Virus record (IMG/VR): IMGVR_UViG_3300010430_000003
Span: 126,001-190,000 of that record
DNA length: 64,000 bases
Source of the DNA: a virus
Strand: one strand, 5' to 3'
In this document: piece by piece, positions 37,253-46,600 of the stretch
Numbering within the stretch: position 1 is the stretch's first letter
Layout of the letters: every line of letters begins with the position of its first letter
Translations under genes and position numbers: made by a program
Notes under the pieces: model-generated
What the model was told of the DNA's origin: nothing
The model's input: only the letters and a program-made list of their open reading frames with translations
Database searches by the model: none

Positions 37253-37429
37253 TCATTTAAAAAATGAAAGCGACGGCCTCTCCCCAACAAAAAATTCACG
37301 GAAAGCAGTAATGTATGTACTATACAAATATATTCTTATAAATTCAAGATTATGGTCAAGGCCGAACTCCTCAACTGTATTGCTAATTTTTGTTATGATT
37401 ATTATATTAAAAAGTGCGGGATATTCAAT
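37253..37429 (-). CDS. MNIN-family mini-protein with probable AUU start
   Basis: 58 aa from ATT 37429: I-E-Y-P-A-L-F-N-I-I-I-I-T-K-I. The ATT overlaps the upstream TGA as ATTGA, the same geometry as the ATGA overlaps; the frame lacks ATG, GTG or TTG before the block except far upstream inside the neighbour. End Y-I-T-A-F-R-E-F-F. Confidence 0.5.
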   Translation of the reverse strand: MEYPALFNIIIITKISNTVEEFGLDHNLEFIRIYLYSTYITAFREFFVGERPSLSFFK

Positions 37430-37652
37430 AAAGAATAAAAGGTCGGGTGTTAAGCGTTTCGTTCGAAACACCTGTAAGCATGACATCAATATTATTCCGT
37501 GGATATAAATCAATCCAACTAAATCTTATTTCTTTGTAAATTCGTTCGAAGGTGTAGAATATATTAACAGAATCATGAAGCAAATAGGCATAGTTATGTC
37601 CTCTCAAGGCGCTTCTATGAAAAAAGAAAGAAATCTGTTTATTTATATTCAT
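37425..37652 (-). CDS. MNIN-family mini-protein
   Basis: 75 aa, M-N-I-N-K-Q-I-S-F-F-F-H. C-block F-S-W-I-D-L-Y-P-R. ATGA overlap with the lipoprotein gene upstream. Confidence 0.73.
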   Translation of the reverse strand: MNINKQISFFFHRSALRGHNYAYLLHDSVNIFYTFERIYKEIRFSWIDLYPRNNIDVMLTGVSNETLNTRPFILY

Positions 37653-38170
37653 TTGATAAGTTGCTTATAATTTGCGGCGACCAAGTCGGAATTTTCTCCG
37701 CAAAGCCAAACTTCAGCCGTTGCTTGAATTGTTTCTTCACCAGCAGGTTTCCAACCCTTAACTCGAATTTTAGCTTCAAAGCTCAGTCTACCATTTTCAT
37801 GACTTACAATAACATCCGATAAATCAAGTCTTGGGGAAGTCGTCCAGTGACCTTCATCATATGATGCAATTGTTAAATCACCAATTATAAGCCAAGCTTT
37901 TGAGACCCAGTCTAAATTCCATGTAAGTGAAGCTAAATGTATGCTGCCATCAAACTCATCCCAATGCTCAGGTGCATCTGTCCACATCTTTGTCTCAAAT
38001 CTATTTTCAATAGGGAGTTTTATTGGAGTTTGTTGTGTGGTTGTTGTTAGAGTTTCAACAATAAGATCACAATATTCAAAATCGGGAGGATCGGGAGGAT
38101 ATTCAATAAAAGTAGAACCACAACTTGTTAGAAACAGTATTAATACAAATAACAATAATTTCCGAAACAA
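37649..38170 (-). CDS. Lipoprotein, unknown function
   Basis: 173 aa. Signal peptide and lipobox L-T-S-C (14-17). The mature part is beta-rich with repeated tryptophans (W-T-D-A-P-E-H-W, L-T-W-N-L-D-W) and a single late C-G-E. Likely anchored in the host outer or inner membrane during infection. One of three lipoproteins in the window. Confidence 0.75.
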   Translation of the reverse strand: MFRKLLLFVLILFLTSCGSTFIEYPPDPPDFEYCDLIVETLTTTTQQTPIKLPIENRFETKMWTDAPEHWDEFDGSIHLASLTWNLDWVSKAWLIIGDLTIASYDEGHWTTSPRLDLSDVIVSHENGRLSFEAKIRVKGWKPAGEETIQATAEVWLCGENSDLVAANYKQLIK

Positions 38171-38251
38171 ATGGTAAGCCTCTTATATATCCTTTTTAAA
38201 TAGGATTTTTAAAAGACTTATATCGAATATTTGTTTTACAATACCTTTAAA

Positions 38252-38497
38252 TCAACATGTATTGCAACCCTTTTTCATAAAATCGAGAACTTCGATTAAA
38301 TAGGTATCAAAATGATTAAAATATCTATCTCTTACCAAGTCTAAAGTTATACAAGATTCATGATGGCTATAATTATCAAGAAAAACAGCGTATGGGAAAG
38401 AATAGTATGCATTCATATGAACGTTCCATGATTCGCGAAATAATCTACCCTTAGTTCCACCTAAAAATCTCTTGCAAATTAAAAAATTTATATTCAT
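38252..38497 (-). CDS. MNIN-family mini-protein
   Basis: 81 aa, M-N-I-N-F-L-I-C-K-R-F-L. Acidic mid, H-F-D-T-Y-L-I-E-V-L as second block without Trp. Ends with two Cys. Confidence 0.7.
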   Translation of the reverse strand: MNINFLICKRFLGGTKGRLFRESWNVHMNAYYSFPYAVFLDNYSHHESCITLDLVRDRYFNHFDTYLIEVLDFMKKGCNTC

Positions 38498-38838
38498 TTA
38501 TAACCTTTAAACCATCTTTCAAACCATGTTGGTTGACGATCATGCCAACGAACCTCTATTTTAGAGATCTCATTAGGTTCCCACAATGTTTTATATATTT
38601 CTTTATAAGTCAAATTAACAGAATCAACTCTCCACACAGGAATCTTAAGATAAGCCCCAAGAATTTCAAACATCTCTTCTTTGGAAAAGATTAGAATAGA
38701 TTTCTGTTTAACCAAATAATATTTCTGTGGCAACTGAGAAGTCGGTCTGGGATCAAGAAATTTGAGTTTCTCGTGAGGGCCAAACATTGTTTTAAAATCA
38801 CTTGTGCTTAGATATTCTTTTTGTAAAGTAACCATCAT
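38494..38838 (-). CDS. Basic hypothetical protein
   Basis: 114 aa, no family recognised. I-L-I-F-S-K-E-E-M-F-E-I near 50 and a basic, Trp-rich end (W-F-E-R-W-F-K-G). Overlaps the next mini-gene as ATGA. Confidence 0.62.
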   Translation of the reverse strand: MMVTLQKEYLSTSDFKTMFGPHEKLKFLDPRPTSQLPQKYYLVKQKSILIFSKEEMFEILGAYLKIPVWRVDSVNLTYKEIYKTLWEPNEISKIEVRWHDRQPTWFERWFKGYK

Positions 38839-39054
38839 TCACCGATATTCAGAATCATGCCAGAACAGTTCAATATATTCCTCGTATTTATCTTTGTGAA
38901 GATATTTGCGAAGATTGGCTTTTCCTTTAGCCCTATCCCTCTTCACCCTTCCCCGCTTGTAACATTTTATGGATTTGCGTGTATGAGGACTCACTAATCG
39001 CTGCCCCCACCACCTACAAAGAACAGTAAGAGTGATAAAATTCCAAACCACCAA
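38839..39054 (-). CDS. MNIN-like basic mini-protein, TTG or GTG start
   Basis: 71 aa, V-V-W-N-F-I-T-L-T-V-L-C-R-W-W, then K-R-G-R-V-K-R-D-R-A-K-G-K, the most basic segment in the region. Start TTG 39054 or GTG 39051; overlaps the membrane-protein gene by 61 nt. Confidence 0.55.
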   Translation of the reverse strand: MVVWNFITLTVLCRWWGQRLVSPHTRKSIKCYKRGRVKRDRAKGKANLRKYLHKDKYEEYIELFWHDSEYR

Positions 39055-39272
39055 GACAATTCAATATTAAAGAAAACGATTGGTTCTCCATATAACCACA
39101 TAATCATCCATCCAATGGCAAATCCGATGGCAAATCTAATGGCGTACATTACAGCGGCAAAAAGGAGAACCGTAAGAAAAGCACCAACCCCGAAAAGTAC
39201 TGCAAGAACAGGTGTGAAGTAAGGCTTCAGAAAATCATAACTGCGTTGATACCAAGTTCTAATGTGGTGCAT
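38994..39272 (-). CDS. Membrane protein
   Basis: 92 aa from ATG 39272. Three apolar segments (about 19-38, 40-57, 65-86), glycine-rich end. Small multi-span protein; function unknown. Confidence 0.65.
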   Translation of the reverse strand: MHHIRTWYQRSYDFLKPYFTPVLAVLFGVGAFLTVLLFAAVMYAIRFAIGFAIGWMIMWLYGEPIVFFNIELSWWFGILSLLLFFVGGGGSD

Positions 39273-39483
39273 AATTGTTATTCCTTTGAAAGAAGAATAT
39301 AAGGTTTTCATAGTAAGTATTTCCACTCGCCGTAAAGTTTTTAACTATTGTTTCATAATAAATTGCAGAGTTTCTAAACTTATCATTTGATACGAACATT
39401 TTATCTGCTGTCAGGCGATGCCAGTTGCAAATGTAAAGGACATAGGTTCGTGCTATGATGATATTAATATCGTTTGATTCCAT
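39259..39483 (-). CDS. MNIN-family mini-protein
   Basis: 74 aa, M-E-S-N-D-I-N-I-I-I-A-R-T-Y-V. Tyr/Asn-rich, end F-F-F-Q-R-N-N-N-Y. Overlaps neighbours by 14 and 20 nt. Confidence 0.72.
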   Translation of the reverse strand: MESNDINIIIARTYVLYICNWHRLTADKMFVSNDKFRNSAIYYETIVKNFTASGNTYYENLIFFFQRNNNYAPH

Positions 39484-39679
39484 TTAATTTAGCCAGCAGT
39501 GATTTGTTTTTATTTCTCAATAACAGTGAAATATTGTGCTTTATATATTGAGGATATCTTTGGAGTTTCTTCAAAGCGGGACATGTCTTTCTTGAAAAGC
39601 CATGGGAACCATTTTTGTAAATCTTATGACAACCGCTATATAGAAAAATATGAGCAACAAAAATATTAATATTATTCAT
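39464..39679 (-). CDS. MNIN-family mini-protein
   Basis: 71 aa, M-N-N-I-N-I-F-V-A-H-I-F-L. Very basic (L-L-R-N-K-N-K-S-L-L-A-K). Y-P-Q-Y-I-K-H-N-I in place of the Trp block. Confidence 0.7.
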   Translation of the reverse strand: MNNINIFVAHIFLYSGCHKIYKNGSHGFSRKTCPALKKLQRYPQYIKHNISLLLRNKNKSLLAKLNGIKRY

Positions 39680-39923
39680 AATATAATCTAAAATCTAAAC
39701 AATTTGTTGAAATCAATTCAATTTCAAATTTAGGAATATAAGAAATGAATTGTTCTTGTCGCAATTCAATTAATTCTTTTTCAACAATTGTTCGCAATTC
39801 ATAAATACCTTTAGTATTTGCTTGAAGCGCAGTACCATTTTTCCTCTTAAAGAGGAGATATTTGTTTAAAATTTGAACGAGTTGTGCATAAAGCTGTTTA
39901 TAAGTTAAGAATGGACTTTTCAT
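39672..39923 (-). CDS. Hypothetical protein
   Basis: 83 aa from ATG 39923. Helical N-half (L-V-Q-I-L-N-K-Y-L-L-F-K-R-K), beta end. An earlier ATG (39947) overlaps the neighbour and has no ribosome site. Confidence 0.58.
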   Translation of the reverse strand: MKSPFLTYKQLYAQLVQILNKYLLFKRKNGTALQANTKGIYELRTIVEKELIELRQEQFISYIPKFEIELISTNCLDFRLYYE

Positions 39924-39924
39924 C

Positions 39925-40137
39925 CTAAAAAGAACCCGAAAAATCAAATATATTTGAGACCCACTCTTTACTATAATATATCAGTTGTTGATTTTCAAAC
40001 AGTTGTTGATTATAACTTCCATTTTTATCAAGCCACCACACCACACAATTTCCCGCATTATCAACTTCTTTGACATACATACAAATATCACGGTATTCTC
40101 TAAGACATACTTTATCTTTTTTATGAAAAATAATCAC
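39925..40137 (-). CDS. Small hypothetical protein
   Basis: 70 aa, beta-rich (K-D-K-V-C-L-R-E-Y-R, C-V-V-W-W-L-D) and overlapping the next gene upstream as ATGA. Possible SH3-like barrel. Confidence 0.6.
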   Translation of the reverse strand: MIIFHKKDKVCLREYRDICMYVKEVDNAGNCVVWWLDKNGSYNQQLFENQQLIYYSKEWVSNIFDFSGSF

Positions 40138-40454
40138 TCTTCGTTCTTCTTTTCAAAATATTTACTTAAGTATTTTCTAATATTTGTAGCCCCAACAGGA
40201 TTAGCAGAATGAACACACCAAGTCAAATCAGTTATGTCCAACTTTTTATCCATATCCTGTTTTACAAGCCATTTAGCGCAATCATAACCAGTTTTAGAAT
40301 AACGACCAGTACCACCCAAATCATGATCAAAGGAAATTCCAAGAGGAACACCATGTTCAGTGATGTAATCACAAAATTCCTCATATGAACGCACTGTCAC
40401 CCAGTGTTCATATGGAGATTCTCTAATATCATCAAGAAATAAATGGTAAGACAT
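40134..40454 (-). CDS. Cyclic-phosphate-processing receiver-like (cREC) domain protein
   Basis: 106 aa, single domain. L-F-L-D-D-I-R (5-11), I-S-F-D-H-D-L-G-G near 41-49, T-G-Y-D-C-A-K-W-L and V-H-S-A-N-P-V-G-A-x-N-I near 81-92 are the signature residues of the cREC family, a REC-like fold predicted (by comparative genomics, as I recall it) to act on cyclic phosphate ends in RNA repair or signalling. All signature residues are intact. Neighbours are small unknowns. Confidence 0.8.
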   Translation of the reverse strand: MSYHLFLDDIRESPYEHWVTVRSYEEFCDYITEHGVPLGISFDHDLGGTGRYSKTGYDCAKWLVKQDMDKKLDITDLTWCVHSANPVGATNIRKYLSKYFEKKNEE

Positions 40455-40709
40455 TTAAACCAAACCTCTAAGTCTTGAATTATCTTGACCCATTTCATTA
40501 ACCAGTGATTCAAGAAGAATAGACCACTCTTTAAGATTAGATTTTGCAGGGAAACATGAGCGGAGAGCACCAACCCTCATAATTTGAGGGTGAATACTAT
40601 TATTTAGCCTCTTAAGAAGGAAATCAACTCTCTCCCACCTTTTGAGCCGACATTCAAAATGAAGAATTGTAAAAAGAGTTTCCATCCGCTTTTGAAGGTT
40701 GGGGTCCAT
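40455..40709 (-). CDS. Hypothetical helical protein
   Basis: 84 aa, basic-helical N-half (R-L-K-R-W-E-R-V-D-F-L-L-K-R), L-R-S-C-F-P near 50. Directly abuts the cREC gene. Confidence 0.6.
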   Translation of the reverse strand: MDPNLQKRMETLFTILHFECRLKRWERVDFLLKRLNNSIHPQIMRVGALRSCFPAKSNLKEWSILLESLVNEMGQDNSRLRGLV

Positions 40710-41026
40710 TATTCCTCCAGCGCTTTAATTACTTCAGCTTCAAACTCTAGAGATAGGGAGTCCAGTTCTCCCTTGAATGAGTCTTGCTGTTTGAGGTTCT
40801 TATCAAGACGCTCCAAGAGTAATTTAATGTTGAATTTAGGTTGTTTCTTTTCGAACACCCAAACAGTCACAGCACTTTTTGTACTCTGTCCAGAGGCATT
40901 CACATAAATTTCAGACTGGAACGAATTTTTGAATTCACATCTCTTTGTGAGTTCGCTAGATGGTGGCTCAAATTGTTTTGTGGTGATTGTAAGGAAACGA
41001 TCATTCTCTCTAACATAGATAGCCAA
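40709..41026 (-). CDS. Hypothetical protein, TTG start
   Basis: 105 aa. TTG 41026 lies 7 nt after AGGAG; no ATG nearby. Beta-rich first half, coiled-coil end. First gene from the 41053 promoter, so the operon leading to cREC likely starts here. Confidence 0.62.
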   Translation of the reverse strand: MAIYVRENDRFLTITTKQFEPPSSELTKRCEFKNSFQSEIYVNASGQSTKSAVTVWVFEKKQPKFNIKLLLERLDKNLKQQDSFKGELDSLSLEFEAEVIKALEE

Positions 41027-41052
41027 AATGCACTCCTGATATGTACAGTTTT

Positions 41053-41080
41053 ATTGTAGTTTTTCTTGGAAAAATCTCAA
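41053..41080 (-). promoter_or_regulatory. Sigma-70-type promoter
   Basis: Minus strand TTGAGA (41080-41075), 16-nt spacer, TACAAT (41058-41053). Precedes the 105-aa gene and the cREC operon. Confidence 0.68.
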
Positions 41081-41157
41081 TACTAAAATATTACGAAGAA
41101 TTGGGAGGAATTCGAAAAAAGACGTGAGTGCGAGAAACTCTAAATGACAAAAATGCA

Positions 41158-41766
41158 TTATGTCCTCAAGAAGATACCATGGTTGGTAGTAGAAAAGTCA
41201 AGTGAATAGTTTTTAATGTCAACTAATCGACAGTAATCATCTATTTCTTCAAGAGTGAGACTTGTAAACCCACGTTTAACAGAACCAACCTGATTATCAC
41301 ATGGTAAGTGGATACACATTTTACCAGTTTCATTAAGAACTCTTTGAGTCTCTTCCATATAGGAGAGAATGATTCCTTTGTCGGCTCTCATTAAGGAATC
41401 AAGGCTAAATACAAAATCAACAGAATTGTCTTCAATACCTTTAAGTTCGTCACCTTCTGTAAGATAGGTTTTGATTGGAGCGTCCGGCCATCTTTCAAGT
41501 AACCTTGAAAAACCCCCTTCATGGAGGTCAACACATATAATCTCTTTTGCTTCTAAACAGAATTGCGTCCACTTACCGTCTAAGGAGCCAATTTCAAGAA
41601 CAACATTATTGTTGATGTTCGGAGTGATAAACTCATTTTTGATTTTAAGATAATTCCCAAGCGGATCGTCTTCTCTGTTGGGGTCACCCCAACTATACCC
41701 ATAGATGTCCTCTACAGGCATCTTATTCATTTCATTGATCCAGCGCTGTGTAAACTCTTTACTCAC
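41158..41766 (-). CDS. SAM-dependent methyltransferase (class I)
   Basis: 202 aa from GTG 41766. Motif I V-L-E-I-G-S-L-D-G (56-64), acidic D80 closing strand 2, V-D-F-V-F-S-L-D-S-L near 120-130 and V-L-N-E-T-G-K-M-C-I-H-L-P (post-motif II loop). Similar in shape to small-molecule or sugar methyltransferases. GGAG lies 8 nt before the GTG. The frame stays open to TTG 41829, and AGGAGG followed by ATT (41811) offers another possible start. Could work with the glycosyltransferases at 59-64 kb, inference only. Confidence 0.82.
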   Translation of the reverse strand: MSKEFTQRWINEMNKMPVEDIYGYSWGDPNREDDPLGNYLKIKNEFITPNINNNVVLEIGSLDGKWTQFCLEAKEIICVDLHEGGFSRLLERWPDAPIKTYLTEGDELKGIEDNSVDFVFSLDSLMRADKGIILSYMEETQRVLNETGKMCIHLPCDNQVGSVKRGFTSLTLEEIDDYCRLVDIKNYSLDFSTTNHGIFLRT

Positions 41767-41906
41767 AGTAAAATCTCCAACGACACATATTGTTCTGACA
41801 GCCAGAATAATAGGTAGAGCCCTCCTCAAATCAAGATTATTATTATATTTCTTTTTAATGATACTAGCTAATAATTACATTGACAGTTTATAAGAGTTAA
41901 TAAAGC

Positions 41907-42176
41907 ATGAAAATTACCAATAAGAGAATGATGGAAATTATCAAAGAAGAAACTGATCGATTTCTACGAGAAGTGGAACTTGGAGATTCAAACGAAACTC
42001 GACAAAAACTTGACTTGTTTGTTAATTCTCTTGAAGAGCAAATTGAACTAATTGGTGATGCAATACTCATGGCAGCACAAGAAAACCCCGATGAATCAGA
42101 AAAACTAACAAGAATTATAACTGTTCACAATGCTTATATTAAATCCCTTAAAGAGTTATCAACTATTTTAAGATGA
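41907..42176 (+). CDS. Helical protein upstream of virion-gene block
   Basis: 89 aa, basic start then acidic helices (E-E-T-D-R-F-L-R-E-V). Opens the rightward block 41.9-52.8 kb. ATGA overlap with the zincin gene. May be a scaffold- or core-type protein by position. Confidence 0.62.
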   Translation: MKITNKRMMEIIKEETDRFLREVELGDSNETRQKLDLFVNSLEEQIELIGDAILMAAQENPDESEKLTRIITVHNAYIKSLKELSTILR

Positions 42177-43426
42177 AGTTATTTAAAATTAAAAATGAAA
42201 CAAGTCTTGACACTTCTGACTTTGAAGAGTTGGCAAATGTCTTTATTCCATACCATCAACAAGAGTTGCAGTGGAGAAAACCTGTTAATATTAATCTGAT
42301 TTCAGATGAGGAGAACAGTTCTAATCCTCTCGGTAAAACTGCTTATTATGATCCCAATGAACAACTAATTGTCTTATATCTTGATAATCGTCACGTAAAA
42401 GACATTCTTCGTTCGTTAAGCCATGAGCTTGTTCATCACTTTCAAAATGGCAAGGGGATGTTAACACCAATACAAGGTGAAGATCCTAAATACGCCCAGA
42501 ATGATGATAACCTTCGTAAATGTGAAGAAGAAGCTTATTTGGTTGGAAACATGCTTTTCCGTGATTGGGAAGATGATTATAAAAATTCAGAAAAGTTAAA
42601 TGAGGGATTTGATTCTCCACGAATTGATGATTATCGATTTCTTATAACATGGAATCATCCAAACGGAGATGAACTCATTGTTGTTGATTATCCCTCACAT
42701 GCAGAGATTCCAGATGAGAATAACTTTCGATCAGGTGCTAAAGTATATCTGCGAAAATGGCTCCGTCGATTTCCTCATCGGGGTTCTTTAACTTTCTGGG
42801 AACTTGACAAAAGTGTGGACGACATCACTGATATTTATCAACCTGGTGATGTTATTCCTGCTGCCGCGATTGATTTTTCTGTCGCTGGTGATTATAAGGT
42901 CCGTGCGACACAGGATACCATTTCCCAAAAAGATATGTTTAAAATTGTACAAGAAAGTGTAATGTCCTTTAAGGAAATGATGCCCGATAAATTAGAAACT
43001 GAAATAATTGGAAGTATTAATCTAAATAAAACAACAACAAACCGAAAATGGATCGGAACGGTTATATATGGCAAGAATGAAATTACTGTTTCGTATTTTT
43101 GGACAACTTTGGGAACTAAGTTCTTTGTTGTTTCGAATTCGTCCTTATATGGCCCAGAAGTAATTGATTCTACTTTTGAAAATAAAAAGCAAGCACGTTC
43201 TTTTGCTCTTTTGAATATGAAAGAAACTTCATATGAAACAGACGTTTTTCAAATGAGAACATATAAAGATTACAACAAAGAAAAACGAGATGACAAAGGA
43301 TATACTAAAAAGCTTAAAAGTTATCAATATGAATCAATTTCTACTCGGAAAGAAGAGCATAGAATTAAATTGGAAGAAAGGCTGTATAAACGATTCAATA
43401 TTCATCATAAAATTGGAGAAGAATAA
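42173..43426 (+). CDS. Zincin-type metallopeptidase-like protein
   Basis: 417 aa. H84-E85-L-V-H88 (S-H-E-L-V-H-H-F) is a zincin site, with the following E-E-E-A-Y near 121 a candidate third ligand. The C-terminal two-thirds is a separate region (about 160-417) with no recognised fold, rich in W, Y and D. It lies at the head of the virion-type block, so it may be packaged or process head proteins. Enzymatic activity is inferred from the motif alone. Confidence 0.7.
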   Translation: MKLFKIKNETSLDTSDFEELANVFIPYHQQELQWRKPVNINLISDEENSSNPLGKTAYYDPNEQLIVLYLDNRHVKDILRSLSHELVHHFQNGKGMLTPIQGEDPKYAQNDDNLRKCEEEAYLVGNMLFRDWEDDYKNSEKLNEGFDSPRIDDYRFLITWNHPNGDELIVVDYPSHAEIPDENNFRSGAKVYLRKWLRRFPHRGSLTFWELDKSVDDITDIYQPGDVIPAAAIDFSVAGDYKVRATQDTISQKDMFKIVQESVMSFKEMMPDKLETEIIGSINLNKTTTNRKWIGTVIYGKNEITVSYFWTTLGTKFFVVSNSSLYGPEVIDSTFENKKQARSFALLNMKETSYETDVFQMRTYKDYNKEKRDDKGYTKKLKSYQYESISTRKEEHRIKLEERLYKRFNIHHKIGEE

Positions 43427-43606
43427 ATGTCACGATTAAGAGTTAAACGAAGAAATATGGCCATTGAAGAGGCCGCTAAAAGCCCTGTAGTTGAAGATGA
43501 GGTTGTTGATGACACTCCCACTGCAGAAACTGTTGAAGAGGTTGAGGAGGCTCCTGCGTCTGTTGAGGAAGCCCCTAAGAAGAAGACAATCAAAAATAAG
43601 AAGTAA
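43427..43606 (+). CDS. Small two-part charged protein
   Basis: 59 aa. Basic start (S-R-L-R-V-K-R-R), long acidic/Val/Ala middle, lysine-rich tail (P-K-K-K-T-I-K-N-K-K). GGAGAAGAATAA precedes the ATG. Looks like an internal or scaffold-associated peptide; between the zincin and the 1943-aa gene. Confidence 0.6.
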   Translation: MSRLRVKRRNMAIEEAAKSPVVEDEVVDDTPTAETVEEVEEAPASVEEAPKKKTIKNKK

Positions 43607-43612
43607 TAAAAT

Positions 43613-46600
43613 ATGGGTGGTCTCGCTGGTCGTATCAAATATCTTTATGAAGGTGATTTAACCTTCAAAGAACTTAAAACTATTCTTGAAAATATTTCAT
43701 TAAGTCACCTTCCTCTTTATGAAAAAGTGGATGGATTTAATTGCTATTTTTCTTGCAGAAGAGGTATGCCTGTAATGGCTCGAAATCTGACCGAAGCACG
43801 GTCAGGTGGTTTATCCATCATTGAACTATCAAATCGAGAATTTAAAGGTGGCAAGAAAGTAAAGAAGGTTTTTATTGAAGCCCTCAAAAATTTCTCCAAA
43901 GATTTCAGACTCTTAGATAAGAAAATTTTTGAAAGCGATGGGAATCAAGTTTTTTATAATTTTGAAATCGTTGACAAAAATACGAATCGTTTGTTTGAAT
44001 ATGATAGTAACGGTCTTGTCTTGCACAACTCTGGTCATTTCTGCATTGTTGAAAATAATAAACATTTTGTCAATGGCGATGGTTTTAGAACAGGAACTAT
44101 CGGAACCAAATATATTAAGCATAATTTCAAAACCTCTCTTAGAGAAAATTCATATTTTGATGGAAGTTCATTCATACAAAGAATTGATGAAGTAATGCAA
44201 TCAGTTGGATTGTCTGAACTCAATTCAATTTCAGAATTGAAAGAGCAAGAGAGACTCAAAAAGATTCTTAATGAGTTTTCTAATAATTTAATAAACTCTC
44301 TTAAAAGTAATTTTGTTGACAGTCAAGAAGAAAAAGTAACTCAATTCAAAGATCGAGTCAAAGAAGCTGTTGATTGTCTCCTTGAATATTCAGGTCCAAA
44401 TCGAGCACAGGTCGTTGAAAAAACTATTCATTATTTAAATCAATTCCCTGCCATTGACTCAATCAACTCATGCATTGAAGGGGTTGTTTTTGAACATAAT
44501 GGCGAAATGTATAAAATGACTGGTTATTATAGACCAATAAATCAACTTTATGGCTTTTATCAAAAGACGCTAAAGGAATTCGATTCAGGTCGAATGTATC
44601 CCATTGAGCCAAGCTCTTATAATGTTGACGGTGTTTTGACACATCCTCAAGAAAAAACCATTGCAATCTTTCCTGGAAGTTTTAAACCGCCTCATGCGGG
44701 ACATTATCGAATCATTGAGGAATTGAAAAAACTCAAAACTCCTGATGGTTTTCATATTTGTAATAAGATAATCATTTTAATTTCTAATAAGGCTAGAATG
44801 GCTCAATCTGATTCGAAAACGACATATGTCACCGCTGAGATTGCTAAGGAGCTTTGGGATCTCTATGTGTCAAATGAAGATGCTCAAACTCGAATTGAAG
44901 TCCGAGTTGCAGATCACGACACTCCAATTAAGTGTGTTTATGATATCATGCTTAATGAAATGTCTCCCGGCGAAACTTTGATGTTGGTCAAATCAGATAA
45001 AGACGCAAATTCAGATCGATTTAATGCTTTTTCAGATTTCTCGGATGAATATGACCTCGGTGTTAAGGTTATTGCAAAAGAAATGAATATCTTCTCTGCG
45101 GGAATTTCAGCTTCAAATATGCGAAACTGGATTGCTGATGGAGATGAGGATAGGTTCAAGGGCTTCCTCCCAGATCACTTATCGTCAGAAGACCGCGCTC
45201 GTGGTTGGGAAATTGTTACCGGCGAACAAGACGTTTCGTTATCGGAAGACGACTCTTTTTTTTTAAGTGAAGGGTATGACGCTCTTCTTGAAGGAGAAGG
45301 TGATAAACGTCTAAAGAGTGCCCTCCGGAAGAACCCAGATTATAAAGAACAAATTGAAGCTCTTGCTGCAGCTGATCCTTCCGGCAAAGGAAGGAAGCTT
45401 TTGCCTTGGATGGTTCGTGAGCTTGTGAAGTTTGATGGCGGGCGAACAAATGATATTATTGCTGTGATATCATTGTTTTGGCAATATCGGCAACGCTTTA
45501 AAGCAGCTTCCTATTCAACCGATGTTTTTTCATATTCCTTTGAAGAAATGTTGACTCTCCTTAAGAAATTAAGACTCACTCCTCGTTTTGATAAAATTAA
45601 GTCTCCTCTTCGAACATCCAATTATCCCGGTTCTTCTGTTGTGTATGAGGAAGAAGACTTTGCTGTGATCCGACCATATACCTTTGAAGCTTCATGCTAT
45701 TTTGGAGAAGAGGGAAATTGGTGCATCTCCACTGATGAGGGTCATTGGAATGACTATGTCGGAAATGAATCTGTTCATTATATCTTAATTAATGATTCAA
45801 TTAAATTTGAAGAAGATGCTGATTCAAAAATTGATTTTGTTGTAAGACATGGTACAGTCATGGAGCTGTGGGATAAAGAAAATACTTCTCTTGATGAAGA
45901 TTATGTGGAAGAGCTTCTTGGAGAAGAACTCTATAACAAAATTGAACAAGCAATTTTAACAGATTATGAACGTGATCCTGATAATGAAGAAACAGGTAAT
46001 CGCAAAGAGTGGATTGAACTTCAATCTGAAATCGAAGCTGATTGGGATGATCGAAAATATATCACATGTGAGATATATGAATATGATTCGAATCAATTCC
46101 AGCTTCAAGCTTGGATTAATATTGACTTCGATGAAACGAATATAAAATTAAAACCGCAAGAACGCTCTTGGCAAGCGTCTCAAAAATTTTCTCATGCAAT
46201 TGAAGCAATTATTGATTATACAATCGAAGATGTTGAAGTTGATGGGAATACAATTCGTGGTAGAATATACCTTGATGATGTATTTACCCCTGATGACGCA
46301 CAATATAGTTGGGAGCAATTAACAGAAAAAGATGATTATCTTCAAGGTGATGATCCCGATGACAACATTCGAGCCGTTGTTTATTCACTGTGGGAATATG
46401 ATTTAATTGAAGGTGAAACAGAAAGTAAAATAGAAATCATCAAAAAGATTGATGAGCATGAGTTCAGATATCTTTTCGCCGATTTTGATGAAGATGAAGG
46501 GTTATCGGTTCAATTTACTCTCCACGATTTAATGCTTCCCATTTTTCCAGAACAATATGTTGTTTACGAAGATAAAGGGGTGGATTCAATGCGTCCAAAT

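Noticed and set aside
43405-43638. Minus-strand Ser/Thr-rich frame opposite the 59-aa gene
   Set aside because: Low-complexity complement of the Glu/Val/Ala codons on the plus strand; the plus-strand gene has a good ribosome site.
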